Shown: piece by piece, positions 34,514 through 43,483 of the stretch
Layout: every line of letters begins with the position of its first letter
Position numbering within the stretch: position 1 is the stretch's first letter
Assembly: GCA_964399035.1 (NCBI GenBank)
Contig: CAYNPH010000097.1
Span: 1 to 64,000, forward strand
Origin: WAOL01 sp964399035
Lineage (GTDB): Archaea; Thermoproteota; Thermoprotei_A; Sulfolobales; NBVN01
Length of the DNA: 64,000 nucleotides
Direction: 5' to 3'
The notes under the pieces: generated by a model
What the model saw: the letters and a program-made list of their open reading frames with translations, nothing else
The model's database searches: none
What the model was told of the DNA's origin: nothing
Program-made: the position numbers and the translations under genes

Positions 34514-34728
34514 AGGCTTACACACCGATAACAGACTCCCCACGCAGATTTACTTAAAAAGGAGGAACCCAAATCCTGTAGAGGCGCATACAGTATATCG
34601 ATTAAACTCTATAAAGGAATTTCTACGGGTATCTCACACGTAACAAATACGAATTAAGTAGTTGCACTAGACCATTCAGTCAATTTTTAATTTACTAACT
34701 AATAAAATATACGTGAGGTGAGCCACAA

Positions 34729-35151
34729 ATGAAGGCTCTAAGAAAAGGTATATCCCCAATAATCGCAACGGTCCTACTAATACTCATAGCGATAGCGACC
34801 GGCATAGTAATCTACGCATTCGCAACAGGCTGGATAGGAGGACGACTAAACCAAGGCTCAGGACCCCAAGCAGTACTGGTAGTGGAGTCAGGGTTCTACA
34901 ATAGTTCCAGCGGTAATTTCGTATTGTACGTCAGAAATGATGGTGGGGTAGTAGCCAACATAACTAGGGCATATGTTACTGCACCTAACGGTAGCGTGAT
35001 TTTCATTAACCTCGGTAAGGGATACACCGTAGATCCAGGTAGTGTAACCAAAGTACTTGTACCGTATCCCTCAGCAACTATTGGCTACGCTTACAAGATA
35101 ACGCTAGTGTCAAGTGACGGTGCAGAAGTATCATACACAATAAGAGCCTAA
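34729..35151 (+). CDS. Archaeal type IV pilin / archaellin-like protein
   Basis: A 140-residue pilin precursor. A class III signal peptide ends MKALRKG with the processing site before ISPIIATVLLILIAIATGIVIYAF, the hydrophobic assembly helix. The short beta-rich exterior domain carries N-glycosylation sites (NSS, NIT, NGS). GAGGTGAG precedes the ATG, and AATAAAATATAC at about 34698 is the probable TATA box. The assembly ATPase and membrane proteins follow at 35334-38504. Confidence 0.92.
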   Translation: MKALRKGISPIIATVLLILIAIATGIVIYAFATGWIGGRLNQGSGPQAVLVVESGFYNSSSGNFVLYVRNDGGVVANITRAYVTAPNGSVIFINLGKGYTVDPGSVTKVLVPYPSATIGYAYKITLVSSDGAEVSYTIRA

Positions 35152-35166
35152 CAGGGAACCAATTAA

Positions 35167-35179
35167 TTTTTGATCTTTT
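35167..35179 (+). terminator. T-rich site after the pilin gene
   Basis: TTTTTGATCTTTT follows the pilin stop. Termination here would separate the abundant pilin message from the ATPase/membrane-protein operon. Confidence 0.45.
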
Positions 35180-35333
35180 AGGGAAAACCACAACATCACA
35201 CAATTTCTCCCTTTCTGTTTTCCACTGTTTATCACGAAGCACATATGAGGAAGGATAAAATGTAAGTATGTGGAGGAAAGTAAATTTGTTGATGTAAAGT
35301 AATTAAATTAGGAATAAAGTAAAGGTGCTAGCT

Positions 35334-36881
35334 ATGCCTAAGGACGAAGGAATAATTCACAATGATGCCAATCCCAGCGTCATTCTTTCTGAGAAGGATA
35401 GTGAGAACTTTGAACTTAAGGAGGAGACCATTGAGGAGTACGAACTGGACGAATATACTAAGGTACGTATTGTTAGGTCTCCTATGGCTACTTCTTTTGG
35501 TGGTTCGCTGCAGTACGTTGTTGATACTCCACAACCAAGTGATGCGGAGAGGGAAGTTCTTGATTTTGTTAGGCGCTGGTTTATTGAGGAGTACCCTAGG
35601 CCTGAGCTCGACATCGATAAGATGTCAATAGTTATTGAGGAGGCCATAGAGAGGTTCGCCCCTAGGATCCTGAGGAAGAAGCTTAAGCTGAAGCGGAAGG
35701 AGAAGATAGATGAGGCCGTAATTGACCGCATTAAGTACATGGCTAGAAGGGACATTGTAGGGTTCGGTAAGCTCGAGCCTATGCTTAAGGACCCGAACAT
35801 TGAGGACATACACGTCCTCGGTATCGGTAAGCCTGTATTCGTGTGGCATAGGACTTACGAGAACTTACCGACGAATGTCTTCTTTGTCGAGCCTGAAGAC
35901 CTTGAACGTCACCTGCAAAAGATGATGTTGACTACCGGTAAGTTCGTGAGCTTGAGTCGACCGATAGTTGACGGCACGCTACCTATGGGGTACAGGATTA
36001 ACGTGGTTCATTCCGTCGTTTCCGAGTTAGGCACCGCGATCACCATCAGGAAGTATAAGGAGATACCATTCACCGTGATCGACCTAGTTAGGTTCGGCAC
36101 CTTAACGCCCGAGCTCGTCGGGTTCCTCTGGGTGGCTATGGAGAATAAGCGCTCCGTGTTCATTGTCGGTGAGACTGCCGCTGGTAAGACCACCCTGCTA
36201 AACGCCGTGGCGACCCTAATACCACTCAATATGAAGGTAGTCGTCATTGAGGAGGTTAGGGAAATTAGGTTGCCCCACCCTAACTCAGTATTCATGGTTA
36301 CTAGGGAAGGCGTTGAGACCCTCGGTAAGGTAACGCTCTATGACCTAGTTAAGACTTCACTCAGGCAGAGACCTGACTACATAATCGTCGGTGAGGTTAG
36401 GGGTGAGGAGGCGTACGTGCTCCTCCAGGCTATTTCCCTAGGTCATGGTGGCTTAGGCACGATGCATGCTGAGGGTGTTGAGGCCGCTGTTAGGAGGTTA
36501 ATGGCTCCGCCCATGAATATTCCTCCATACCTGATGCAGTTACTTGACGTCATAGTTCACGTGTCTAAGGTGAGGATAGGGAGGAGGATAAACAGGTACG
36601 TGCTAACGGCTGCCGAGATCTCCCACATAGACCCTGAGACTAAGGAACCCGAGCTTAACGTGATATATAAGGTGTCCGTGGACGAGCGAGAGGGCGCTAG
36701 GTTAGAGAGGTTCGCGCCTGAAGCCTCGATAACGTTGAGGAAAATCAGTGAGATACGTGGTTTAAGCATAGATACCCTCATAAGTAAGGTGTACCGTAGG
36801 GCGGACTTCATTCGAAGGTTAGCACTGGAGAACCCGCCATACGAGGAGGCGATACTCAGGCTAACTAACTACAGGGATTGA
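35334..36881 (+). CDS. Type II/IV secretion ATPase of archaeal pilus assembly (ArlI/PilB class)
   Basis: Hexameric motor ATPase of 515 residues that drives pilin extrusion. N-terminal domain to about residue 230, then Walker A GETAAGKTT (about 279-287), Walker B region YIIVGEVRGEEAYV (349-362) with the catalytic Glu, and the His box GHGGLGTMHAEG (370-381). ATG 35334 has AAAGGTG six bases upstream. The two TadB/TadC-like genes follow directly. Confidence 0.93.
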   Translation: MPKDEGIIHNDANPSVILSEKDSENFELKEETIEEYELDEYTKVRIVRSPMATSFGGSLQYVVDTPQPSDAEREVLDFVRRWFIEEYPRPELDIDKMSIVIEEAIERFAPRILRKKLKLKRKEKIDEAVIDRIKYMARRDIVGFGKLEPMLKDPNIEDIHVLGIGKPVFVWHRTYENLPTNVFFVEPEDLERHLQKMMLTTGKFVSLSRPIVDGTLPMGYRINVVHSVVSELGTAITIRKYKEIPFTVIDLVRFGTLTPELVGFLWVAMENKRSVFIVGETAAGKTTLLNAVATLIPLNMKVVVIEEVREIRLPHPNSVFMVTREGVETLGKVTLYDLVKTSLRQRPDYIIVGEVRGEEAYVLLQAISLGHGGLGTMHAEGVEAAVRRLMAPPMNIPPYLMQLLDVIVHVSKVRIGRRINRYVLTAAEISHIDPETKEPELNVIYKVSVDEREGARLERFAPEASITLRKISEIRGLSIDTLISKVYRRADFIRRLALENPPYEEAILRLTNYRD

Positions 36882-36882
36882 G

Positions 36883-37641
36883 GTGAGCTTAGGGGTGCTT
36901 AACACTCTCTACATCGGTAAGTCCAAGAGGGTTCACTACGCTGTTTCAGCCGTGCCGGCCGCCTTAGGAGCCGTGATTGCCGTCTTATCGTACCTTCAGT
37001 TCCTGCCCCTGAGCTTAATACTTGCAGTCATTTACACATTGATAATGGTTTCCATATCAGCATCCATAGCTTTCCTGCCTAAGTTCAAGGTAAGCTCAAT
37101 GCTTGAGCACCTAGAGCTTAGGCTACCTCACCTTATACTGAGGCTGAGGACGCTCATAATGGCTGGTGAGTCCCCTCTCGAAGCCTTTCTCTCGGCCGCT
37201 AGTGAAGTTCGATCCCCCATCCTTGATTACTTAATAAAGCAGATAGCGTTAGGGGTAACCCCTGAGGAAGCCATTAGTGAGTTGCAGAGAGCCCTTAAGA
37301 ATAAGCCCGTGCTTGACACGCTTAAACGCATAGTGCTTTCTCTCGGGATGGGCGAGGAGGCGATAAACTACCTTAAGGAGGAGTTCGACGCGATAATGGC
37401 TGAGAGGGAGTCAGGGCTTAGGAAGGCTATAGAGAGTCTATCAGTGATTGTCGAGATGTACATGTCGATAGGCGTGTTCTTCCCGGTCATAGCGATAGTG
37501 ATGCTGGCGTCACTCTCAATACTCGGTAGTGGGTTCGACATCAACGCGTTAATAGCCCTCCTAATATTCGTGGCGATACCCCTATTCTCGGCGTTCTCCG
37601 CAATCATGGCTAAGAAGATCGTTGAGAGGGCATTACTATGA
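36883..37641 (+). CDS. Pilus assembly membrane protein, TadB/TadC (T2SSF) type, first subunit
   Basis: A 252-residue polytopic platform protein. Two N-terminal helices (about 17-62), a cytoplasmic T2SSF helical domain (MLEHLELRLPHLILRLRTLIMAGESPLEAFLSAA ... GMGEEAINYLKEEFDAIMAERE), then helices at about 190-250. It starts 1 nt after the ATPase gene and overlaps the second platform gene by four bases. It corresponds to one half of the larger ArlJ protein. Confidence 0.87.
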   Translation: MSLGVLNTLYIGKSKRVHYAVSAVPAALGAVIAVLSYLQFLPLSLILAVIYTLIMVSISASIAFLPKFKVSSMLEHLELRLPHLILRLRTLIMAGESPLEAFLSAASEVRSPILDYLIKQIALGVTPEEAISELQRALKNKPVLDTLKRIVLSLGMGEEAINYLKEEFDAIMAERESGLRKAIESLSVIVEMYMSIGVFFPVIAIVMLASLSILGSGFDINALIALLIFVAIPLFSAFSAIMAKKIVERALL

Positions 37642-38504
37642 GGCGAAAAATCAACGCCAGCATAAGCAGGAAGGACCTCCGGATCCTGCTCCTCACGCTC
37701 CCTGCTTGGGCCGCGGTGCTCTATGCCGTATACTTAATAGTTATAACGAAGAAAGGATTCAGCCTCTACGACCCCTACGAGGCCTTAGGTATTTCCTTCA
37801 TAATAGCTGTCTCACTGATACCGTCGGCACTCTTTGAGTATAAGTGGGAGTGGGAAACGTCTAGGGCGGAGGCTGAAATACCCTTGATACTGTCAGCGCT
37901 GGAGAGCGGTTTGAGGGCGGGTCTTAGCTTACCTGAAGCACTCAGGGAATCACTGAAGTACTCTAAGTACTTAAGGCGTGATCTTGTGAGGGTGCTTAAT
38001 GCCTTAGCTGCTGGCGAGAGCATAGATTCGGCCATAAGGTACTTGAGGAGGGAGACGCCGCTCCTAGCCATAACAGCTGATTACTTGAAGGTCCTTGCTA
38101 AGGGTGGTGAAGAGCTATTCCGGACGCTTAAGGACTTTCGAGAGTCTGTTGAAGTGATAGTTGGGTACACGGGTAAGCTCAAGGAAGCCACTCGATCTTT
38201 CCTAGCCACGGTGTACATGGTGCTCATAGTTTACTTAATAACGACAGCAATCTTCCTTCAGACATTCCTATATCCGCTGGCCAAGGAATCAGAGAAGTTA
38301 ACGATGCTCGGGAGGATAGATCCCTTAGCGCTCACGTCACTCATAATTTATGGGGCCCTAATAGAGTCGATACTGAACGGCATAACGACATCCTACTTCA
38401 CGGGCTCCAGGTACCTCTCATCACTCTTCCACGCCTTAATCCTTCTTTTCCTCTCGATAATGGTGTACACGGTGCTCCTCTTTACCCAAGTGCCGCCAGC
38501 GTAA
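37638..38504 (+). CDS. Pilus assembly membrane protein, TadB/TadC (T2SSF) type, second subunit
   Basis: A 288-residue platform protein with the same layout as its neighbour: two N-terminal helices, a T2SSF domain (EIPLILSALESGLRAGLSLPEALRESLKYSKYLRRDLVRVLNALAAGESIDSAIRYL ... LAKGGEELFRTLKDFRESVEV) and C-terminal helices. Together the two would form a heteromeric pore platform under the ATPase, like TadB-TadC. ATGA overlap with the upstream gene. Confidence 0.87.
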   Translation: MRRKINASISRKDLRILLLTLPAWAAVLYAVYLIVITKKGFSLYDPYEALGISFIIAVSLIPSALFEYKWEWETSRAEAEIPLILSALESGLRAGLSLPEALRESLKYSKYLRRDLVRVLNALAAGESIDSAIRYLRRETPLLAITADYLKVLAKGGEELFRTLKDFRESVEVIVGYTGKLKEATRSFLATVYMVLIVYLITTAIFLQTFLYPLAKESEKLTMLGRIDPLALTSLIIYGALIESILNGITTSYFTGSRYLSSLFHALILLFLSIMVYTVLLFTQVPPA

Positions 38505-38612
38505 GTATGTTTAGTGGCGTCGTTCCCTAGCGAGGCTACCTTAACATCCCGCTTCTTGGGGTAAATTTTTATCATTATTTGTATGTATTTTACATTGGAT
38601 GGTAATGTAGTA

Positions 38613-39065
38613 ATGATTTGGGTGAGGAGGCTCTCCACTAGTGGTACTAGTGGCAACGGAGATCAAAAAGGGGAGGCACCCATGCCGAAGCCAGAGACCT
38701 TGCAGGAGATAGAGGAAGTAATCAACAGGATAATAACCCTGCTCGCGGGCTCCAAGAAAGCTAAGAGTACGTCCATAAAGTATCAGTACGTTACTGGTTC
38801 TAGGATGTCTGAACTCTTTATAGAGAATCCCGACGAATTCAGGGAGATACTCTACATGGATTACGGGCAATTAAGCGATGAAATCATTGCAAGGATCGTG
38901 GAGGCTCTAGCGGAAATCGTGCAGAGCGAGGAGAAACCTCCTTCAATGGACTCAGAGGAGTTTAAGGAGTACGTAGCCAAGCTAGCAATGAAATTAGAGA
39001 ACCGTCTAGAGAGCACAACATTTAACATAACCAGTAAGCAGGGTAGCAACAAGGAGCATAAGTGA
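38613..39065 (+). CDS. Small helical protein, paralog of the protein at 40593
   Basis: Not a family I recognise. 150 residues from ATG 38613; a second start at ATG 38682 has a much better ribosome site (GGGGAGG, 6 nt), so two forms (150 and 127 residues) are possible. The C-terminal domain KYQYVTGSRMSELFIENPDEFREILYMDYGQLSDEIIARIVEALAEI shares the pattern EL-x3-(N/D)P-x2-F plus following helices with the 40593 protein. The preceding basic/Ser-rich segment is probably disordered. It lies between the pilus genes and a KaiC-like ATPase. A TATA-like AATTTTTATC lies at about 38563. Confidence 0.65.
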   Translation: MIWVRRLSTSGTSGNGDQKGEAPMPKPETLQEIEEVINRIITLLAGSKKAKSTSIKYQYVTGSRMSELFIENPDEFREILYMDYGQLSDEIIARIVEALAEIVQSEEKPPSMDSEEFKEYVAKLAMKLENRLESTTFNITSKQGSNKEHK

Positions 39066-39217
39066 AGGAAATCTAGAGTACCACTAAACCACGCGGCATT
39101 CACGGAACATGAGGGATACGGGGGGTTAAAAAGGGCGTGATGTAAAACCCTCTCCTAAGTTGCGATTTATTTAATTAACGTCGCAAGTAAGCCTATAGTT
39201 AGGCACGGGGTGATCGC

Positions 39218-40588
39218 ATGAATGACGTGTGTCCCACAGGGATTAGCGGACTCGATGAGTTTCTTAATGGTGGCATACCGAGAGGTAGCATAGTACTTGT
39301 TGCCGGTACGCCAGGGGCTGGCAAGACCACGATGGCTGCTAGGTTCATCTACGAGGGTTTAAGGCACGGGGAACCAGGTGTTTACTTATCGTTCCTTGAA
39401 TCTAAGGCGGACTTCCTTAAGTTCATGAAGCTCTTGGGCATGGATTTTGAGCCGTACCTGAGGAACGGCATGTTTCAGTATATTGAGGGACTTCAATCCA
39501 CTACTTTCGAAACGGCTAGAGAAAACCTCATAGAGTTCCTTGACGCCGTGGCTAGGATAGGTGCCAAGCGCGTCGTCATAGACTCGATAACCGCGATAAC
39601 GCAGATGACTACTTTAAGGGGGGCTAGGGAGTTAATCAAGAACGCCTTAGTTCTTGGGCTGAGGCCCTACGAGGTTACGGGCCTCATCGTGGCCGAATTA
39701 CCGATAGGATATGAAATCGTAGGGTATGGTCTCGAGGAATTCATTTTCGACGGCGTCATAATACTTAAGTCAGAATTTAGGAACGGCATTCTACGCAGGA
39801 CGCTTCAAGTAAGGAAAATGCGCGGAACCGTAGTGCCTGAGGTAGAGCTTCATTACGACATAGTGACTGGGGACGGCATACGTGTTTACGCGCCAGTAAG
39901 GATTGAGGAGGTGGGGAAACCTAAGAAGGTTGAGACGATAACCCCTTTAGAACCCATTGACCGCGTGTTTCGTAACTTACGCAGGGGTTCACAGGTGCTC
40001 TTGATAGTTGATAAGTACGTACCTTCCCTCGCTGTGGGCATCCTCGCAGGTTTAGCGTTCGCCTACTCCAGCGGAGGCAAGCTACTTATAAGGTCATTCA
40101 GTAAGCCACCAGACATCGTTAAACATGTCATAGATTTAATAAGCAACGCCTTCCCGGGGAAGGCTAGGGCCCCGGCCGAGATAATTATTGAGTGCTTGAA
40201 CCCGACGCAGGAGCCCTTGTACAGGTTAGCTCATAGGGCAAGGGATAATGAGTTAAGGGTTAGGCCGGACTACCTAGTCATAGATCCGGTGAGTCATATA
40301 CTCAAGCTTTCAGGGAGCATCCATGAGTTCTATAGGGACCACATAAATAACATACTAATGCGCAGGAAACTAGGCATAACCACGTTCTATTCCTACGCGG
40401 ACGCTGAGGTTAAGGGTCTTGAACTGCCGGTGGAGCTATATGACGTCGTCGTAAGGATAAAGCGTAAGTGGGGTAGGGTCGGGAGATGCTACAGCGTAGA
40501 GGTGTACGGCATATTGAAACCCGTTCCTCCAGGCCCCCTGACGTTCTGCGTGGATCCCGAGTGGAGGTTAGTGGTTGCGGAGGAGTGA
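39218..40588 (+). CDS. KaiC-like RecA-superfamily ATPase with degenerate second half
   Basis: A 456-residue protein. The N-terminal RecA/KaiC domain has TGISGLDEFLNGGIPRGSIVLVAG, Walker A GTPGAGKTT (30-38), Walker B RVVIDSI (118-124) and the KaiC-type LEEFIFDGVIILKSEFRNGILRRTLQVRKMRGT. The second half (about 245-456) keeps strands of a RecA fold (SQVLLIVDKYVPSLAVGILAGLAFAY, RPDYLVIDPV) but lacks a P-loop. Such proteins act as signalling ATPases; ArlH is the archaellum relative. Downstream of a pilus operon on the same strand. Confidence 0.85.
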   Translation: MNDVCPTGISGLDEFLNGGIPRGSIVLVAGTPGAGKTTMAARFIYEGLRHGEPGVYLSFLESKADFLKFMKLLGMDFEPYLRNGMFQYIEGLQSTTFETARENLIEFLDAVARIGAKRVVIDSITAITQMTTLRGARELIKNALVLGLRPYEVTGLIVAELPIGYEIVGYGLEEFIFDGVIILKSEFRNGILRRTLQVRKMRGTVVPEVELHYDIVTGDGIRVYAPVRIEEVGKPKKVETITPLEPIDRVFRNLRRGSQVLLIVDKYVPSLAVGILAGLAFAYSSGGKLLIRSFSKPPDIVKHVIDLISNAFPGKARAPAEIIIECLNPTQEPLYRLAHRARDNELRVRPDYLVIDPVSHILKLSGSIHEFYRDHINNILMRRKLGITTFYSYADAEVKGLELPVELYDVVVRIKRKWGRVGRCYSVEVYGILKPVPPGPLTFCVDPEWRLVVAEE

Positions 40589-40592
40589 TATT

Positions 40593-40970
40593 GTGAGGTC
40601 CAGCAACGTTGACAGTAAGACTGAAGCGATGGTTGCTAGGTACCTAGCCAGCTTAGTTAATGAGAGGTTAAGGAAGCACGTACCAGGCCTTCAACTGTCG
40701 CTGAACATGTTCATGTACAGCATGTACGGCAGGTACCCGGGCGAGCTTATCTATAGTGACCCTAGAGCATTCATGACTGCCCTCAGGAAGTACTTCCGTG
40801 ACCCAGACGTAGCCATTAGGTTGGTTAAGTATATACTCAAGCCACTGGAGGACTGCGGTGAGGAAGGTAGGGAAGCCCTACGTGCTTTACTTGATGGTAG
40901 GTGGGATGACTTTAAGCGCTTAGCCACGCTTGCCCTAAGGAACAAGGCTAAGAAATGGGCTAGGACGTGA
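40593..40970 (+). CDS. Small helical protein, paralog of the protein at 38613
   Basis: A 125-residue soluble protein, unrecognised. GTG 40593 is chosen because GGAGGAGTGAT stands upstream and it begins just after the KaiC-like gene stop; TTG 40575 would overlap that gene. The core MYGRYPGELIYSDPRAFMTALRKYFRDPDVAIRLVKYILKPLE resembles the domain of 38613. A basic C-terminus (RNKAKKWART). It is translationally linked to the KaiC-like ATPase, so an interaction is likely by inference. Confidence 0.68.
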   Translation: MRSSNVDSKTEAMVARYLASLVNERLRKHVPGLQLSLNMFMYSMYGRYPGELIYSDPRAFMTALRKYFRDPDVAIRLVKYILKPLEDCGEEGREALRALLDGRWDDFKRLATLALRNKAKKWART

Positions 40971-41105
40971 TTATCTACGTGCACCCATTTCTTTCCTCAT
41001 CACTATCACTTCTTACGTTAGGTACGGGTAGCAAATGATGCAATACCTAAACAGCATGACTTACGTTATTAAAGCCACATTACCCTTACTTAACGGTGCT
41101 ACCAA

Positions 41106-42104
41106 ATGAGTATGGAGCGTTTTAAGGGGTTCTACCTTGACTGGCGTTCACTAGCTGAGAGAACCCTAAGCACTCAGGTCGAGAATCCTGGAGGGAGGGA
41201 GAGGTACGGCGGTATCGCGTTAACGGGGATGGGTGGTTCAGGCATTATAGGGGACATTATACATGTGCTGGCGTTCGAGTTAAGCGACGTACCGACGGTC
41301 GTTATTAAGGATTTCAGCCTACCTAAGTACGTTAAGGACGACTGGTTAGTCTTAGCAATAAGCTATTCCGGAAACACCAAGGAAACGCTAAGCACCGTTC
41401 ACGAGGCCTTGAGCAGGGGCTGTGACGTCGCCGGGGTGTCCTCTGGAGGTAAGCTTGCGGAGATAGCTAGGGAGAAGGGATTAACGTACCTTCAGGTGGA
41501 GAGCGGAAGGGTGCCACGTGCTTCTATGCCTGCGTTACTTATAGGCGCGTTAAAGGTATTGAGGGTAAAGGGCATGGACTTCCCGCTACCCTCCCCGGAA
41601 GGGATCGCTAAGCTAGGTGATGTAGATGAGGCTGAATCCTTAGCGGAGTACCTCGTTGAGGGGCTTACTGGGAGGATCCCTGTGTTCCTGAGTGATGTGA
41701 GGCACTACCCCCTCGCGATCAGGGCTAAGAACGAGTTCAATGAGAACGCGAAGATACCGGCGAAGGTTGAGGTGCTGCCGGAGTGGGGTCATAATGACAT
41801 CGTTGGGTGGGAGAAGTGGTTGGGGCCCTTTACAGCCATAGTACTTGAGCTTGGTGAGGGGGACAAACTCTTGAAGTTTGCAGCCAATTACCTGCGGGAG
41901 GTTAATGTGCCTGTTAAGGAGTTAGTAATGTCTGACTCCATGCCCTACGTGGATAGGGTGCTATGGTACTCGCTAGTGCTGGGCTTAGCCTCGCTGAAGC
42001 TCGCCGAGGTTAGAGGGGTGGATCCCGGAGTAACTGAGTCGATATCAAAATATAAGACGTTCCTTAAGTCATGGAGCCCTAATCCGGAGGAAAGTTCAAG
42101 GTAA
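41106..42104 (+). CDS. Bifunctional phosphoglucose/phosphomannose isomerase
   Basis: Crenarchaeal-type PGI/PMI of 332 residues that interconverts glucose-6-P or mannose-6-P with fructose-6-P. Two SIS domains: GIALTGMGGSGIIGDIIHVL and VLAISYSGNTKETLSTVHEAL in the first, the catalytic Glu region FNENAKIPAKVEVLPEWGHNDIVGWEKW in the second, and the C-terminal DPGVTESISKYK. A TATTAAAG box at about 41070 places the transcript start close to ATG 41106, so the mRNA is probably leaderless. Monocistronic. Confidence 0.92.
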   Translation: MSMERFKGFYLDWRSLAERTLSTQVENPGGRERYGGIALTGMGGSGIIGDIIHVLAFELSDVPTVVIKDFSLPKYVKDDWLVLAISYSGNTKETLSTVHEALSRGCDVAGVSSGGKLAEIAREKGLTYLQVESGRVPRASMPALLIGALKVLRVKGMDFPLPSPEGIAKLGDVDEAESLAEYLVEGLTGRIPVFLSDVRHYPLAIRAKNEFNENAKIPAKVEVLPEWGHNDIVGWEKWLGPFTAIVLELGEGDKLLKFAANYLREVNVPVKELVMSDSMPYVDRVLWYSLVLGLASLKLAEVRGVDPGVTESISKYKTFLKSWSPNPEESSR

Positions 42105-42181
42105 AGCTAAACACAGCTTTTAACCTAGGTTACGCTGAGTAATAAAAACCCTTCACACCAATTCATTCACGGTGTTTTAAC

Positions 42182-43453
42182 GTGGTTAAGACGTCGCGAC
42201 TGCCTGGATTCCATAAGTTGACGCTTAAGGAAAGGTTAGCTAAGGTAGCTGAGCTTGCTGGCTTGAGCAAGGAGGATGTTAAAACATTAACAAAGGAGGG
42301 GCCACTACCCCTTGACTTAGCTGATAAGATGATCGAGAATGTAATAGGAACCATGCCACTACCTTTAGGCATAGCGACTAACTTCCTGATAAACGGTAAG
42401 GACTACCTAGTGCCCATGGCTATTGAGGAACCTTCGGTTGTTGCTGCCGCGTCTAACGCGGCGAAGATGTGTAGGGCTGGCGGAGGCATTAAGTCCTTAG
42501 CTACGGAGTCATTAATGATCTCGCAGATACAACTAGTGAATGTACCCTCACCGCATACCGCGAAGTACGTCATACTTGAGCGTAAGAAGGAGATAATCGA
42601 CCTAGCGAACTCAACGAACCCAATACTCCTTAAGGTCGGTGGGGGAGTTAGGGACGTTGAGGTCAGAATCCTTAACTCGCCTGTGGGTCCAATGGTAGTG
42701 ACTCACTTAATTGTTGATGTGCGTGACGCGATGGGGGCAAACACCGTTAACACGATGGCTGAGGCCGTAGCTCCCTTGCTGGAGAAGTGGACTGGGGGGA
42801 AGGTGTACTTGAGGATAATCTCGAACCTAGCTGACAGGAGGTTAGTTAGGGCGTGGACTAGGGTGCCGAAGGACGTGCTTGGAGGTGAGGACGTAGTTGA
42901 CGGCATCGTGTACGCTTGGGCTTTCGCGGCTGCCGACCCGTATAGGGCGGCGACGCACAATAAGGGGATAATGAACGGTGTGATAGCGGTAGCGTTAGCG
43001 ACAGGGCAGGATACTAGGGCGCTTGAGGCTGGAGCCCATGCCTACGCGGCGAGGAACGGTAAGTACGAGCCTCTAAGCGTGTGGGAGAAGGACAGGAACG
43101 GCGACTTAATCGGTTACCTGGAAATGCCGATGGCTGTCGGTACAATAGGTGGCGCGGTCAGGGTTCACCCCGTAGCTAAGGTGGCGTTGAAGATACTCGG
43201 CATTAAGACGGCTAAGGAGTTGGCTGAGGTGATGGGTGCTGTCGGGCTAGCCCAGAACCTTGCTGCCCTCCGTGCATTAGCGACGGAGGGGATTCAGAAG
43301 GGCCACATGAAGCTACATGCCAGGCAACTGGCTATAACGGCTGGTGCGAAGGGTGACGAGGTTGACGAGGTTGTTAAGGAAATGCTTAAGCGCGGCGAAA
43401 TACGGCTCGATGTTGCTAAGGAGATACTGGAGGCTATTAGATCCAAGAGGTAA
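42182..43453 (+). CDS. Hydroxymethylglutaryl-CoA reductase, class II
   Basis: Makes mevalonate for archaeal isoprenoid lipids (or runs in reverse). 423 residues. Catalytic residues fit the class II (Pseudomonas mevalonii) numbering closely: Glu83 (EEPSVVAAAS), Lys261 (NKGIMNG), Asp277 (GQDTRALEAG), His375 (KGHMKLHA). The start SRLPGFHKLTLKERLAKVAELAGLSKEDV and ENVIGTMPLPLGIATNFLINGKDYLVPM are class II signatures; class I enzymes differ here. Most archaea use class I, so this suggests gene replacement. GTG start. Confidence 0.92.
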   Translation: MVKTSRLPGFHKLTLKERLAKVAELAGLSKEDVKTLTKEGPLPLDLADKMIENVIGTMPLPLGIATNFLINGKDYLVPMAIEEPSVVAAASNAAKMCRAGGGIKSLATESLMISQIQLVNVPSPHTAKYVILERKKEIIDLANSTNPILLKVGGGVRDVEVRILNSPVGPMVVTHLIVDVRDAMGANTVNTMAEAVAPLLEKWTGGKVYLRIISNLADRRLVRAWTRVPKDVLGGEDVVDGIVYAWAFAAADPYRAATHNKGIMNGVIAVALATGQDTRALEAGAHAYAARNGKYEPLSVWEKDRNGDLIGYLEMPMAVGTIGGAVRVHPVAKVALKILGIKTAKELAEVMGAVGLAQNLAALRALATEGIQKGHMKLHARQLAITAGAKGDEVDEVVKEMLKRGEIRLDVAKEILEAIRSKR

Positions 43454-43483
43454 GGAGGGTGCGCGTCACTAACCCGAGGGGCT

